Assembly (NCBI RefSeq): GCF_020037015.1
Contig: NZ_JAIQDE010000021.1
Span: 62,001 to 126,000 of the forward strand
Length of the DNA: 64,000 nt
DNA from: Corallococcus sp. AS-1-6
GTDB taxonomy: Bacteria; Myxococcota; Myxococcia; Myxococcales; Myxococcaceae
Direction of reading: 5' to 3'
Below the pieces are notes generated by a model. The model made no database searches. It was not told the origin of the DNA and was given only the letters and a program-made list of their open reading frames with translations. Shown here in pieces: positions 33,912 through 42,724 of this stretch (positions within the stretch are counted from its first letter, which is position 1; each line of letters starts with the position of its first letter). The position numbers and the translations under genes are program-made.

Positions 33912-35443
33912 CGGTGCTCCCAGAGGTCCACGCCGCCGGCGTCGCCCTGGGGGAAGCGGCGGACGAAGCGCTGCTTGAACCAGGGGCGGCTCTGCGGCGT
34001 GAGCTGCCACTCGCCGCGCCAGCCGAGGACGACGAAGCGGCAGGAGCCCAGCATGATGCGCAGGGCCTGCTGGGCCTCATCGGCGGAGAGGGCCTCGTCG
34101 GTGGTCTCGAAGCGGTCGCCGGTGCTCATGGCGTCCTGGAGCATGGTGGCGTAGCCGTCCACGATGGGCGTGGCGCCCGTGGGGAGCCGGCCCGCCGCGA
34201 GCGCCCAGCCGGGCTCGAAGGAGTAGAGGCACGCATCGGGGGGCACGTCCGCGCGGATGTGCTTCGCGAGCGCCACCACGTCCGGGGCCTGAAGCCGGGC
34301 GCTCTGGTGGACGTGCCTCGCGCCGGGGAGGAACGCGGCGGCGAACAGGAGCGCGGCCACGGCGCGTGAGGCCGCGCGGCCCCAGCGGGTGCTGAAGGCG
34401 TGGAGCACGGAGGCGCCCAGGCCCGCGAGCACGGCCTCCGACGCGGCGAGGTGCGCGTTGTACTGGTTCCAGTAGGTCCGCGACGCGAGGAACAGGGCCA
34501 CGCTGAGGACGAACGCGCAGGCGAAGAAGCGCGCGGCGGGGCGGTGCTCCGGCGCGGCACGGAAGGCGCGCACGCACGCGGTGCCCAGGCCCACGAGGGC
34601 GAGGAGGACCTCGCCCCACCGGCGCTCGTGGAAGATGTCGCGCAGGCGCAGCCAGCGGTCCAGCTCCCCGTCCGGCGGGCGCGTGGCCTGGAAGGTGATG
34701 ACGTCGCGGAGGAACTCGGAAGGGGCGAGCGCGGCCAGCGGGCCCACGACGGCGACGAAGGTGGCGGACGCGACCAGCACGGGCAGGAGGGCGTGACGCC
34801 AGGACTCCCTCCCCGGGCGCGAGAGCAGCGCGGCGACGAGCCACAGTCCGCCCGGGAGCTTCACGGAGATGGCGAGGCCCAGGAGCACGCCCGCGCCGAT
34901 GCGGCGGGCTCGGGAGGGCGGGCCGGAGGCGAGCCAGAGGTTCGCGAAGCCCAGGCACAGGACGTTGAGCAGCGGTTCGAGGAAGGTGCCGCGCTCCACG
35001 AGGGCGGCCTCCGGATACGCGGCATAGGCGAGCGCGGCCACGCAGCCCGCGACAGGACCCCAGGCGCGCCAAGCGACCCGGCCGGCGAGGAACACGCACA
35101 GGGCGCCCACGGCGGCGGCGAGGTAGCGGGTGATGCCGTAGGCGGTGGCCGCGTCGAGCCCCAGCGTGAGCGCTGCGCCGGGGGCCCAGAGCAGGAGGCC
35201 GCCGGGCGGGTGGACGAAGATGAAGTCGCGGTAGGGCAGGTCCCCGCGCAGCAGGAGCGACGCGGCGGAGAAGTAGACGCCCTCGTCGTAGTCCATGGGG
35301 TAGCCCATGGCGCCGGAGCGATGGAAGAACGCCATCGCGCGCAGCACCCAGGCGCCCAGCGCCACGATGATCAACGGCCAGAGGTCCAGGCTCCGCGCGG
35401 CGCGAGGAGGGACGGGCGGGGACGGAGTGGGCGCGGGTTCCAT
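33908..35443 (-). CDS. GT-C type membrane glycosyltransferase (family 39 / ArnT-like)
   Basis: This 511-residue protein has about ten or more hydrophobic helices. The acidic pair typical of polyprenyl-phosphate sugar transferases lies after the first helix (YDEGVYFSAA, about 53-62), with HPPGGLLLW near 79. The C-terminal 130 residues form a soluble periplasmic domain. Such enzymes move a sugar from a lipid carrier to protein or glycolipid. It lies opposed to, and overlaps by four bases with, the end of coxA, and separates coxA from the CoxC-like gene. No other glycan genes are nearby. Confidence 0.8.
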   Translation of the reverse strand: MEPAPTPSPPVPPRAARSLDLWPLIIVALGAWVLRAMAFFHRSGAMGYPMDYDEGVYFSAASLLLRGDLPYRDFIFVHPPGGLLLWAPGAALTLGLDAATAYGITRYLAAAVGALCVFLAGRVAWRAWGPVAGCVAALAYAAYPEAALVERGTFLEPLLNVLCLGFANLWLASGPPSRARRIGAGVLLGLAISVKLPGGLWLVAALLSRPGRESWRHALLPVLVASATFVAVVGPLAALAPSEFLRDVITFQATRPPDGELDRWLRLRDIFHERRWGEVLLALVGLGTACVRAFRAAPEHRPAARFFACAFVLSVALFLASRTYWNQYNAHLAASEAVLAGLGASVLHAFSTRWGRAASRAVAALLFAAAFLPGARHVHQSARLQAPDVVALAKHIRADVPPDACLYSFEPGWALAAGRLPTGATPIVDGYATMLQDAMSTGDRFETTDEALSADEAQQALRIMLGSCRFVVLGWRGEWQLTPQSRPWFKQRFVRRFPQGDAGGVDLWEHR

Positions 35444-35602
35444 CGGAGTCAGCGCGGCAGGCTACTACCGGCGGGCCCAGGGCGGCATCACGGGTGTGAT
35501 GCGCGGAGGTGATTCGGTCGATGGGCGCCGCTCCGAGGGACGGGGGGCCGCCCGGCTTCCTGGTGCTTCGCGCCGGGCCCAGGCATGCGAGAGTCCGGCC
35601 CC

Positions 35603-36166
35603 GTGAGCACGAACGAACGGGCCTCGCCGTCCCCTCATCATGACGAAGGGAACCTCTGGTTCGGGGCCGTCATCGCGCACGGCGCGGCGGCGATGCTCTT
35701 CTGCGCCATGGCCTTCACCGCGGGCTTCTACCGGCTGCGCGGCTTCTGGCCTCCCGCGTCCGCGCGCCCGGGAGTCCTCGTCCCCGCGCTGGCCGGGGGG
35801 CTCCTCGTCATCGGGGCCGTGTTGCTGCACGTCGCGCTCCGGCGGCCCCGGCCGGACCGGCTCACATTGGCGGGCGTGCTGGGCGCCGGGGCGGGGTTCC
35901 TGGCGACGCAGGCGGCCTGGCTGCACGTGCTGTTCTGGTACCGGGACCTGCGCATCCCCGACAGCGGCGTCTTCGCCTCCGCGCTGTATGGCCTGTCGGC
36001 GGTGCACGCCGCGCACCTGGCGGTCGTGCTCCTGGGACTGCTGCGCGCGGGGCTCCGCGTCCTGCGCGGACAGGACGCGAGCGCTCCGGTGCGGCGCGCC
36101 CTGCCCGGCTGGTGGTGTTCGACGATGATGTACGGCGTCCTCTTCGCGGTGGTGTACCTCCCATGA
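35603..36166 (+). CDS. Cytochrome c oxidase subunit III-like protein
   Basis: The protein is 187 residues from a GTG at 35603; an ATG at 35585 gives 193. Five hydrophobic helices are visible. The third and fourth, with AWLHVLFWYRDL and SAVHAAHLAVVLLG, resemble the HxxH-bearing helix of CoxC/CyoC. It is shorter and more diverged than standard subunit III. The stop overlaps the cytochrome c gene start (ATGA). With coxA and coxB 1.7 kb upstream it likely completes the same oxidase. Confidence 0.7.
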   Translation: MSTNERASPSPHHDEGNLWFGAVIAHGAAAMLFCAMAFTAGFYRLRGFWPPASARPGVLVPALAGGLLVIGAVLLHVALRRPRPDRLTLAGVLGAGAGFLATQAAWLHVLFWYRDLRIPDSGVFASALYGLSAVHAAHLAVVLLGLLRAGLRVLRGQDASAPVRRALPGWWCSTMMYGVLFAVVYLP

Positions 36167-37161
36167 AGCCCACTCCCTGCTTCTCGCTCCGCCTGTTCGC
36201 CGTGCTCGCGTTGGGGGCGCTCGCTCCCGCGTGCCGCAAGGAGGCGCCCACCTTCGAGCCCCTGAAGCTCGCGGACGGCACCGTCATCCCCGCCGCGACG
36301 CTGGCGCGCGGATACGACGTCTACACGCACTACTGCGCGTCCTGTCACGGCGAGAAGGGCGACGGTCAGGGCCCCGCGGGCTCCGGGATGCGGCCTCCTC
36401 CGCGCAACTTCCACCAGGGCCTCTACAAGTTCGGCGGCGTGGCGGCGGGCGAGCTGCCCACCGACGACGCGCTGAAGCGCACGCTGCGGCGGGGCCTGCA
36501 CGGCACGCCCATGTTCGCGTGGGACGTGCCCCCGGCGGACGTGGACGCCGTGGTGCAGTACCTGAAGACGTTCAGCCCGCGCTGGACGCAGGAGTCCCCC
36601 GGCGCGGCCATCGCCGTGTCGGACGACCCGTGGAAGGGCCGCGAAGCCGAGGCCGTGGAGCGCGGCCGCACCGTCTACCACGTGGCCGGCAAGGGCAACG
36701 CGGGCTGCGCCAGTTGCCACGTCGCGTACCTGCCCCGCGCGGAGCTCGCCGCGCTCACGGAGAGCGTCACCGGCCGCAAGGTGAACCTGGCGAACGCGGA
36801 TCCATACACGGCGCTGCAGCGGGATTCGGACTACTCGCTCACCGTGGACGCGAAGGGGGAAGCCACGCAGATGGCCAAGGTGCTGCCGCCGGACTTCCTC
36901 TTCCACCGCCTGCGCACGGTGTGGCCCCAGGGCACGCGCGTGGAGGGCCAGCCGTACACCGCGCAGGCCCAGCGCGAGGACCTCTACCGCGTGATGGCCG
37001 CGGGCGTCGGCGGCGCGGCCATGCCGTCATGGAAGGGCGCCATCCCGGAGGAGAACCTCTGGGCGCTCACGTACTACGTGCAGAGCCTCGTCGTGATGCA
37101 CGACACCCGCGCCGCCCGCGACCTCCAGCAACGGTTGCGTGACTCGAAGGTGCAGGAATAG
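36163..37161 (+). CDS. Dihaem c-type cytochrome lipoprotein
   Basis: This 332-residue protein has a signal sequence ending in a lipobox-like LAPAC (Cys around 25) and two CxxCH haem sites: CASCHGEKGDG near 63 and CASCHVAYL near 184. Candidate Met axial ligands are in GMRPPPRNF/GTPMFAW and GGAAMPSW. The first domain resembles cytochromes of cbb3- and caa3-type systems. It probably donates electrons to CoxB in the periplasm or is the electron-entry partner of this oxidase. It is cotranscribed with the CoxC-like gene. Confidence 0.85.
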   Translation: MKPTPCFSLRLFAVLALGALAPACRKEAPTFEPLKLADGTVIPAATLARGYDVYTHYCASCHGEKGDGQGPAGSGMRPPPRNFHQGLYKFGGVAAGELPTDDALKRTLRRGLHGTPMFAWDVPPADVDAVVQYLKTFSPRWTQESPGAAIAVSDDPWKGREAEAVERGRTVYHVAGKGNAGCASCHVAYLPRAELAALTESVTGRKVNLANADPYTALQRDSDYSLTVDAKGEATQMAKVLPPDFLFHRLRTVWPQGTRVEGQPYTAQAQREDLYRVMAAGVGGAAMPSWKGAIPEENLWALTYYVQSLVVMHDTRAARDLQQRLRDSKVQE

Positions 37162-37194
37162 CGGATAGATGCAGCAACCTGAAAAGTAGGTCTT

Positions 37195-37215
37195 CCTGGG
37201 AAACTAATTCCCAGG
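37195..37215. promoter_or_regulatory. Inverted repeat between the cytochrome and LysM-GH19 genes
   Basis: CCTGGGAA (37195-37202) and TTCCCAGG (37208-37215) form a perfect eight-base stem with an ACTAA loop. It lies 34 bases after the cytochrome stop and 51 bases before the next start, so it may be a terminator or an operator. The stretch from 37165 to 37265 is relatively A+T-rich. Confidence 0.45.
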
Positions 37216-37265
37216 CGTCGCGAAAATCCGGGCACTGATTACCTCTTTTTCCCGGAGTTTCACCC

Positions 37266-38378
37266 GTGACGACCTATTCCGTTCGCAGCGGCGACACGTT
37301 GAGCGGCCTCGCGCAGCGCTTCAACACGTCGGTGTCTTCGCTCCAGAAGACGAACCACATCGCGAACGCGAACCTCATCCGCGTGGGGCAGCGGCTGACG
37401 GTCCCGGACGGGTTCCAGGCGGCGCCGTCGAAGGCGGGCAGCTACACGGTGCGCAGCGGGGACACGCTGAGCGGCATCGCGGGGCGGCACGGCACGACGG
37501 TGGGGGCGCTGGCGAAGGCGAACCACATCGCGAACCCGAATAAAATCTACGTGGGCCAGCGGCTGACGATTCCGGGCGCGGGTGGGGGCGCGGCGCCGGT
37601 GACGTCGAAGCCGCCGCCGTCCGGAGGCGCTTCGTACACGGTGCGCAGCGGGGACACGCTGAGCGGCATCGCGGGGCGGTACGGCACGACGGTGGGGGCG
37701 TTGCAGCAGGCGAACCACATCGCGAACCCGAACAAGATCTACGTCGGGCAGAAGCTGACGATCCCGGGCCGCACGGGCGGGACGGGCGGGGCGTCGAAGC
37801 CGCCTCCGTCGACGGGGGGCGTGGGTGGGACGCCGGGCACGTCGGGAGGGAAGGGCGGGGTGACGGTGGCGCAGTTGCGGCGGATCATGCCGAACCTGTC
37901 GCAGGCGAAGGCGGAGCAGTACCTGCCGCACCTGAACAAGGCGATGGCGGAGGCGAACATCAACACGCCCCGGCGCAAGGAGATGTTCCTGGCCCAACTG
38001 GCGCATGAGAGCGGCGAGCTGCGCTACATGGAGGAGATCGCCTCCGGCGCCGCGTACGAGGGCCGCAAGGACCTGGGCAACACGCAGCCGGGCGACGGCA
38101 AGCGCTACAAGGGCCGAGGCCCCATCCAGTTGACGGGCCGCGCGAACTACCGCGCGGCGGGCAAGGCGTTGGGCATCGACCTGGAAGGGCACCCGGAGCG
38201 CGCGAAGGATCCGGACGTCGCGTTCCGCATCGCGGGTTGGTACTGGGGCTCGCGCAACCTGAACAGCTACGCGGACGCGGGCAACTTCCGCGAGGTCACC
38301 CGCCGCATCAACGGCGGCTACAACGGCCTCGCGAGCCGCGAGATGTACTACCGCCGCGCGCAGGACGTGCTGGGCTGA
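37266..38378 (+). CDS. Three-LysM GH19 family peptidoglycan/chitin hydrolase
   Basis: This 370-residue protein starts at a GTG. LysM modules lie at about 3-47, 59-103 and 123-167, joined by Gly/Pro/Ser linkers. Modules 2 and 3 are almost identical at DNA level. A GH19-type domain spans about 198-370 with the likely acid Glu248 (LAHESGE), a second Glu near 256-257 (YMEEIASG), [12 protein letters not shown] and the WYW-type aromatic cluster. GH19 enzymes cut chitin or peptidoglycan. LysM points to a cell-wall target. No signal peptide is present, so export must use another route or lysis. In a predatory myxobacterium it could attack prey walls. Confidence 0.85.
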   Translation: MTTYSVRSGDTLSGLAQRFNTSVSSLQKTNHIANANLIRVGQRLTVPDGFQAAPSKAGSYTVRSGDTLSGIAGRHGTTVGALAKANHIANPNKIYVGQRLTIPGAGGGAAPVTSKPPPSGGASYTVRSGDTLSGIAGRYGTTVGALQQANHIANPNKIYVGQKLTIPGRTGGTGGASKPPPSTGGVGGTPGTSGGKGGVTVAQLRRIMPNLSQAKAEQYLPHLNKAMAEANINTPRRKEMFLAQLAHESGELRYMEEIASGAAYEGRKDLGNTQPGDGKRYKGRGPIQLTGRANYRAAGKALGIDLEGHPERAKDPDVAFRIAGWYWGSRNLNSYADAGNFREVTRRINGGYNGLASREMYYRRAQDVLG

Positions 38379-38389
38379 GCCCGTCTGGC

Positions 38390-38411
38390 GCGTGGGACCC
38401 GGGTCCCACGC
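38390..38411. terminator. Perfect 22-bp palindrome behind the GH19 gene
   Basis: GCGTGGGACCC is directly followed by its reverse complement, 11 bases after the stop. A second stem, AGGTGCC/GGCACCT (38432-38438 and 38449-38455), follows. Together they look like a transcription end signal. Confidence 0.5.
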
Positions 38412-38512
38412 CCGGGCACATGGACGCGAAGAGGTGCCTGTGATTCCGGGCACCTGACCGTGGCGCACCGGCTGCACAGGGCGCGGGCTCCTCCTTCCTC
38501 GGAGCGAGCCTG

Positions 38513-39988
38513 ATGTCCCGAATCGATGCGCCCGGTAGCAGCCCCCTGTCCCCTGAGCCCCCGCTTCCTGAATCTGATGCACCCGCGCCGGAGCTCCGCG
38601 TGGGCACGACCGCGTCCCGCAGGACCTCCGTCAGTGAGAGCAGCGCGTCCTCGCCCTCTCGCAACGAGCTGCGGCCGTATGACGGTCCCTCCGTCACTCC
38701 CACCGCGCCCCGTCCCTCCACGCTGGCGGACGGCCCCGCCGTGTCCGCGCGCGAACTCGCGGCCCTGGGGGGCCGGCTGCGTCCCTCCTCCGCTCCCGTG
38801 CCGGAGGACGTCTATGCCTCGGTCCGCTCGCACCTGACGCGCAGCCTGTCGAGCCCCTTCCTCACCGGCGGCGATGTGCAGGCCACGCACGATGCGCTCG
38901 GCTCCGTGCCTCGCGAGGCATACCGCGCCACGCTGGAGCGCATGGACCGTGACGGGCTGCTCGCCGCCTATGTGTCCCGGATGGATGCTCCGGCTCGCCA
39001 GGCCTTCCTCGAACAGGCCGCGTCCAACGGCGTCGTCTCGCGGCGCCCGGGCGGCGTGGAGGGACCGCTCGGCATGCCCGGACACCCGGAGACCTTCGTC
39101 AATGATCCGAAGCTGCCCGCCGCCCTTCGCGACGCGGTGAACGCCCACGCCACCGACACCGGCCGCGCCACCGTCGTCGCCTACGACGCCTACCTGCAAC
39201 GCTATGGCGACGCCGTGGCCCGGGCCGGCAGCCTCCAGGCCCTTCGCGCGCTCGGGCCTCCCCGGTCGCTGGACCTGCGTGAGACGTCGCTCGGCCTCTC
39301 CTGGTCCGACCCCCAGCGCGAACGCTACGAGTCCGAGTGGAAGGCCGGCCTGGGACGCCCCCGACACTCGCTCGTCCAGGCCTACGGGACCGTCACCGCC
39401 CGCGCGCAGGTCCTCTCCGGCGAACGCCCCGCCGGGGCCTTCGTCTCCGCCGAAGCGAGCGCGTCCCTCGAGATGCTCCACTTCAAGCGCACGGCCCACG
39501 TCTCCGCGCGCGGCACCACCGACGTCCAGACGCAGGCGGGCGTCGCCTCCAAGGCCGGGCCTCTGGGCCTGGAGGTGATGATGGACGCGCACGGCAAGAC
39601 GGAGGCCCAGCTCCAACTGGAGCTGGGCATCGCCAGCGTGAGCCGCGACTCGGAGGGCAAGGTGGAGCTGTCCCTGGGCGCCGGCCCTCACGCCCGCGCC
39701 CACGCGTCCCTCAACCCTCGCACCGCGGAGTTCGGCGGCGGCGTCTCCTTCGAAGCCTCCCACCAGGAAAGCCAGAGCCACGCGGGCCTCAAGCTGAGCT
39801 ACGGCCTGCGCGGCCTCACCCCGGAGCGCGCCTCCCAGGCCGTCCGCGGTGACGTCCCCGGCCTCTTCAGCCGCCCCGGGGACCTGGACCCCGGCGTCGC
39901 CTGGGAGGCCCTGCCCGCGGAGCGCCGCGCCCTCTATGAACGGCAGGGCTGGACGCGCGAGGAGTGGTCCCAGGACGCGCGGCGCTGA
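38513..39988 (+). CDS. Large hypothetical protein, 491 residues
   Basis: Residues 1-95 are Pro/Ser/Ala-rich and disordered. About 100-300 are helical with many charged residues. About 300-430 read like beta-strand-rich repeats with alternating hydrophobic residues (AHVSARGTTDVQTQAG, KVELSLGAGPHARAHASL), as in antiparallel sheets. No signal peptide, Cys or membrane helix is seen, and I recognise no family. Its neighbours do not suggest a function. Codon bias is normal, so the gene is likely real. Confidence 0.6.
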   Translation: MSRIDAPGSSPLSPEPPLPESDAPAPELRVGTTASRRTSVSESSASSPSRNELRPYDGPSVTPTAPRPSTLADGPAVSARELAALGGRLRPSSAPVPEDVYASVRSHLTRSLSSPFLTGGDVQATHDALGSVPREAYRATLERMDRDGLLAAYVSRMDAPARQAFLEQAASNGVVSRRPGGVEGPLGMPGHPETFVNDPKLPAALRDAVNAHATDTGRATVVAYDAYLQRYGDAVARAGSLQALRALGPPRSLDLRETSLGLSWSDPQRERYESEWKAGLGRPRHSLVQAYGTVTARAQVLSGERPAGAFVSAEASASLEMLHFKRTAHVSARGTTDVQTQAGVASKAGPLGLEVMMDAHGKTEAQLQLELGIASVSRDSEGKVELSLGAGPHARAHASLNPRTAEFGGGVSFEASHQESQSHAGLKLSYGLRGLTPERASQAVRGDVPGLFSRPGDLDPGVAWEALPAERRALYERQGWTREEWSQDARR

Positions 39989-40273
39989 CTACCGCACGTT
40001 CGCCAGCAACAGCTTCTCCACCACCACCACGTCGTGCCACACGCCATCGAGCGGGGCGTGCTTCTCATGCACGCCCACCTCCCGGAACCCCAGCCGCTTC
40101 AGCAGCGCGCGGCTGAGCACGTTGGTGGCGAAGACCCGCGACGTCAGCTTGTGGAAGCCCGCGCCCTCCGCCTCCGAAGGTGGAGGCGCGCTCGGCGAGG
40201 CCGCGTTGTAGATGGCCGCGATGGAGGCGCGGTCCTCCCGTGTGGCGGCACGGAGGGTGGGCGGTGGGCTCAC
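39989..40273 (-). pseudogene. GNAT N-acetyltransferase remnant with an internal deletion (PAT-like)
   Basis: The 94-codon frame starts at a GTG overlapping the preceding gene by four bases. The first 22 residues (LRAATREDRASIAAIYNAA) match the beginning of phosphinothricin-acetyltransferase-like GNAT enzymes. The last 55 (HKLTSRVFATNVLSRALL and then LGFREVGVHEKHAPLDGVWHD) match the end. The central 75-80 residues, holding the acetyl-CoA P-loop (R/QxxGxG/A), are missing and replaced by a short Pro/Ser linker. The reading frame is kept. An enzyme of this kind cannot bind acetyl-CoA normally, so it is called a pseudogene, though a new function is possible. Confidence 0.65.
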
Positions 40274-41046
40274 GGAAGGCGAGGGCCCTTCACCGGCGCG
40301 TCCTCTGACTCGGCCTCCGGGCGCAGGGAGATGGCGGTCCACAGCGCCAGGTGCCACGGGACGAAGAGCAGGGCCACGCCATAGGAGAACACGGCCATCG
40401 GGAGCGCGACGATGATCCACAGCACCGCCGCCACCCACAGCACCACCGAACCGATGGACTGCAGGTCCCGCGACCGGGAGTGGTGGCCCACCAGGGAGAG
40501 CAGCGTGAAGAGCCAGAGGACCGCGCCCGTGCCGAACGACACCTCGGCCGCCGCCGGTATCCGCAAGTAGCTGAGGAAGAACCACACCACCCCCAGGCCC
40601 GCCGACTGGTACAGCGCGCTCCCCAGCGCCAGGACGGCGTTGCCCACGCTCAGCCCCGGCTCCCTGCCGTCCGCGCCCTTCGTCTCCAGCAGCTCGGGCG
40701 GCAGCTCCAGCGCGTACGGGTAGCCCATGGCGAGCAGTGCCTCCTTCGCCGCGTGCCGCACCTTCACCCCGCCCGACCCCGTGGAGTCCCCCACCGGGTT
40801 GCTCCGGTCCAGCAGCCCCAGCAGCAGGTCCGCCCGCTCCCTCGGCGGTTCGTCCGGCGCGGCCGGCCGGCCCAGGCCCACGATGAGCGCGTCGATGTCC
40901 GCGCGCACCACCCCCGGCGAGCGCACCTCCTCCAGCAGGAGCGCCAGCGGCGGGGACGACTCCGCCGCGATGGGCGCGGCGACGTCGCCGGGCACCTCGT
41001 CGACGGAAGCGAGCGGCGGCGCGGAACGGAGGGCTTGCTGGGACAT
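40270..41046 (-). CDS. Membrane protein with N-terminal cytoplasmic helical domain
   Basis: This 258-residue protein starts at the ATG at 41046 (MSQQALRS). The first 120 residues are soluble and charged. Hydrophobic helices follow at about 140-158, 166-183 and 195-235. The ending LFVPWHLALWTAISLRPEAE suggests a re-entrant or final helix. No family is recognised. The stop overlaps the start of the GNAT remnant (GTGA), so the two formed an operon. Confidence 0.65.
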   Translation of the reverse strand: MSQQALRSAPPLASVDEVPGDVAAPIAAESSPPLALLLEEVRSPGVVRADIDALIVGLGRPAAPDEPPRERADLLLGLLDRSNPVGDSTGSGGVKVRHAAKEALLAMGYPYALELPPELLETKGADGREPGLSVGNAVLALGSALYQSAGLGVVWFFLSYLRIPAAAEVSFGTGAVLWLFTLLSLVGHHSRSRDLQSIGSVVLWVAAVLWIIVALPMAVFSYGVALLFVPWHLALWTAISLRPEAESEDAPVKGPRLP

Positions 41047-41218
41047 GGGTGCTCCTGGAGGGCAGTCATCCTCCGGCGGAGGCCCGGGAGCAAGGGGGTG
41101 GTACCTCCGTCCGGGGGCCAAGGGAGCGGCCTCCGGTGACAGGCCACCCGCCCCTCGCGTGCGCACCCTTTCCGGGCACACCCCTGACTTCCTCTTTCGC
41201 GACGAGCGAGGACACCCG

Positions 41219-41644
41219 ATGCCGATGGAACGAGCGCAGCGGTTCGTGGACGCACTGTTGAAACTGGAGGAGCACGGCGACCTCGAGCCGCTGGTCGCCC
41301 TCTTCACCGAGGACGCGCAGGTGAGCAACGTCGCGTCACCCAACGTCTTCTCCGGCATCGACGGCGCCCGCCGCTTCTGGACCGAGTACAAGGGCACCCT
41401 CGGGCAGGTGAAGTCCACCTTCCGCAACATGATTGAGTCCGGTGACCGCGTGGCCCTCGAATGGGAGACGCAGGGCACCGCGCGCAACGGGGCCGCCATC
41501 GCCTACGAGGGCGTCTCCATCATCGAGTGGGACGGCGACCGCGTCCGTCGCTTCTTCGCCTACTTCGACCCGCACGCCCTGGGCCAGGAGCTCGCGCACG
41601 GCACCGCGGCCCGGTCGCAGGTGCCCTCGACGACACCGGCCTGA
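41219..41644 (+). CDS. SnoaL-like / NTF2-like domain protein
   Basis: This 141-residue protein starts at MPMERAQRFVDALLKLEEHGD. The fold pattern (helical start, LVALFTEDAQVSN, then GARRFWTEYKGTLG and strands ending RVRRFFAYFDPHAL) matches SnoaL-like members of the NTF2 superfamily. These include small isomerases, cyclases and ligand-binding proteins. Catalytic residues cannot be assigned. It is divergent from the membrane-protein gene. Confidence 0.78.
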   Translation: MPMERAQRFVDALLKLEEHGDLEPLVALFTEDAQVSNVASPNVFSGIDGARRFWTEYKGTLGQVKSTFRNMIESGDRVALEWETQGTARNGAAIAYEGVSIIEWDGDRVRRFFAYFDPHALGQELAHGTAARSQVPSTTPA

Positions 41645-41722
41645 CCCCCGAGCGCGACTTCCGGCGCTCCCTGGGGTTCTTATGGTTCCGCCCCTCCAGG
41701 GACCCGCTGACGGCGCAAGGTT

Positions 41723-41759
41723 CACCCGGACCCGGTGTGCACTGCCGTGCACCCGGACC
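41723..41759. promoter_or_regulatory. Direct and inverted repeats upstream of the electron-transfer module
   Basis: CACCCGGACC occurs at 41723-41732 and again at 41750-41759. Between them GTGCAC-TGCC-GTGCAC (41737-41752) forms an inverted repeat. A TAGCCT hexamer follows at 41771-41776. The arrangement fits an operator next to a promoter for the gene at 41831, but no regulator can be named. Confidence 0.35.
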
Positions 41760-41830
41760 GGGAGCCGGGGTAGCCTGGAATGGCATGGCCCGCCCTTCTC
41801 TGACGGGCCGCGTTGTCCCCCAGGAACCCC

Positions 41831-42646
41831 ATGATGACTCGCGTCATTTCCCCTCTCCTGGCTGTCCTGCTCCTGGCGGCCTCCCCCGCTGGCGCGGCCT
41901 TCGCGCCGGACGCCCCCGTGCTCGTCGCCGCGGCCAAGCGCAAGCCCGTGAAGCGCAAGCCGGCGCGTCCCGTGTCGGGCACGGTGCAGGAGACCGCCCC
42001 CGCGGCGTCCCCCGCCGCCGCGCCGCCCATGACACCGGACGTCACACCGCCCGTGTCCGCCACGCCGGAGCCCGGCTCGACGGGCGCCGCCGCGCCGCAG
42101 GACACCGGCAGCGGCACGCCGTCCCCGGAGGAGCCCAGCCTGGACTTCGACCTGCTCACGCCGGAGGCGGAGGCGTCCAAGGGCCTGTTGGATCCAGACC
42201 TCCAGAAGGACCTGGAGACGCGCCGCACCATGCTCAAGCTGCACCAGGGCCTGGGCCTGGCCATGGCGGGCGGCCTCACCGCGGCCACGGTGCTGGGGCA
42301 GCTCCAGTTCAACGAGTCGTTCCGGGGCGGCGGGGACAACCGCACGCTGCTCGCCTGGCACCGGGGCGTCATCATCGGCACGTCGGTGCTGTTCGCCACG
42401 GTGGGGACGCTGGGCCTGCTGGCGCCGGATCCGGTGGAGCGCCCGTTCCAGTGGGACACGGTGACGTTCCACAAGATCTTCATGAGCCTGGCCACCGCCG
42501 GGATGATCACCCAGGCCATCCTGGGCATCCTGGCCACCCACAGCTACGGTGAAATCACGGAGCCGAAGTACGCAACCGCGCACCAGGTGGTGGGCTATGC
42601 CACGTTGGGTTGCGTCGCCGCGGGCATCGTCACGCTCACCTTCTGA
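41831..42646 (+). CDS. Exported four-helix, His-rich membrane protein (cytochrome b561-like)
   Basis: The protein is 271 residues from the first of two ATGs. A signal peptide (1-23) is followed by a Lys/Arg cluster and a Pro/Ala/Thr-rich linker (about 40-110). Four hydrophobic helices lie at about 139-157, 176-197, 215-236 and 251-271. A histidine stands at the beginning of each: His138, His177, His214 and His251, with His237 extra. Regularly placed His at helix ends is how cytochrome b561-type proteins hold two haems. The downstream YceI and tandem-Rieske genes support an electron-transfer role. Haem binding is inferred from pattern, not shown by a known family motif. Confidence 0.6.
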   Translation: MMTRVISPLLAVLLLAASPAGAAFAPDAPVLVAAAKRKPVKRKPARPVSGTVQETAPAASPAAAPPMTPDVTPPVSATPEPGSTGAAAPQDTGSGTPSPEEPSLDFDLLTPEAEASKGLLDPDLQKDLETRRTMLKLHQGLGLAMAGGLTAATVLGQLQFNESFRGGGDNRTLLAWHRGVIIGTSVLFATVGTLGLLAPDPVERPFQWDTVTFHKIFMSLATAGMITQAILGILATHSYGEITEPKYATAHQVVGYATLGCVAAGIVTLTF

Positions 42647-42724
42647 CCCTCATCCCCCTGTCGTGAATGTCTCCGCGCGCCGGCCGTTGTGCGGAGGCAA
42701 GCCGTATCCCCTCTGGAGGCCGCT

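Noticed and set aside
37436-37770. Near-identical repeats that might be a mobile or CRISPR-like repeat
   Set aside because: They are the second and third LysM modules of one gene, in frame and protein-coding.
38390-38411. 22-bp perfect palindrome as replication or integration site
   Set aside because: Its place right behind a stop codon and beside a second stem fits a terminator better.
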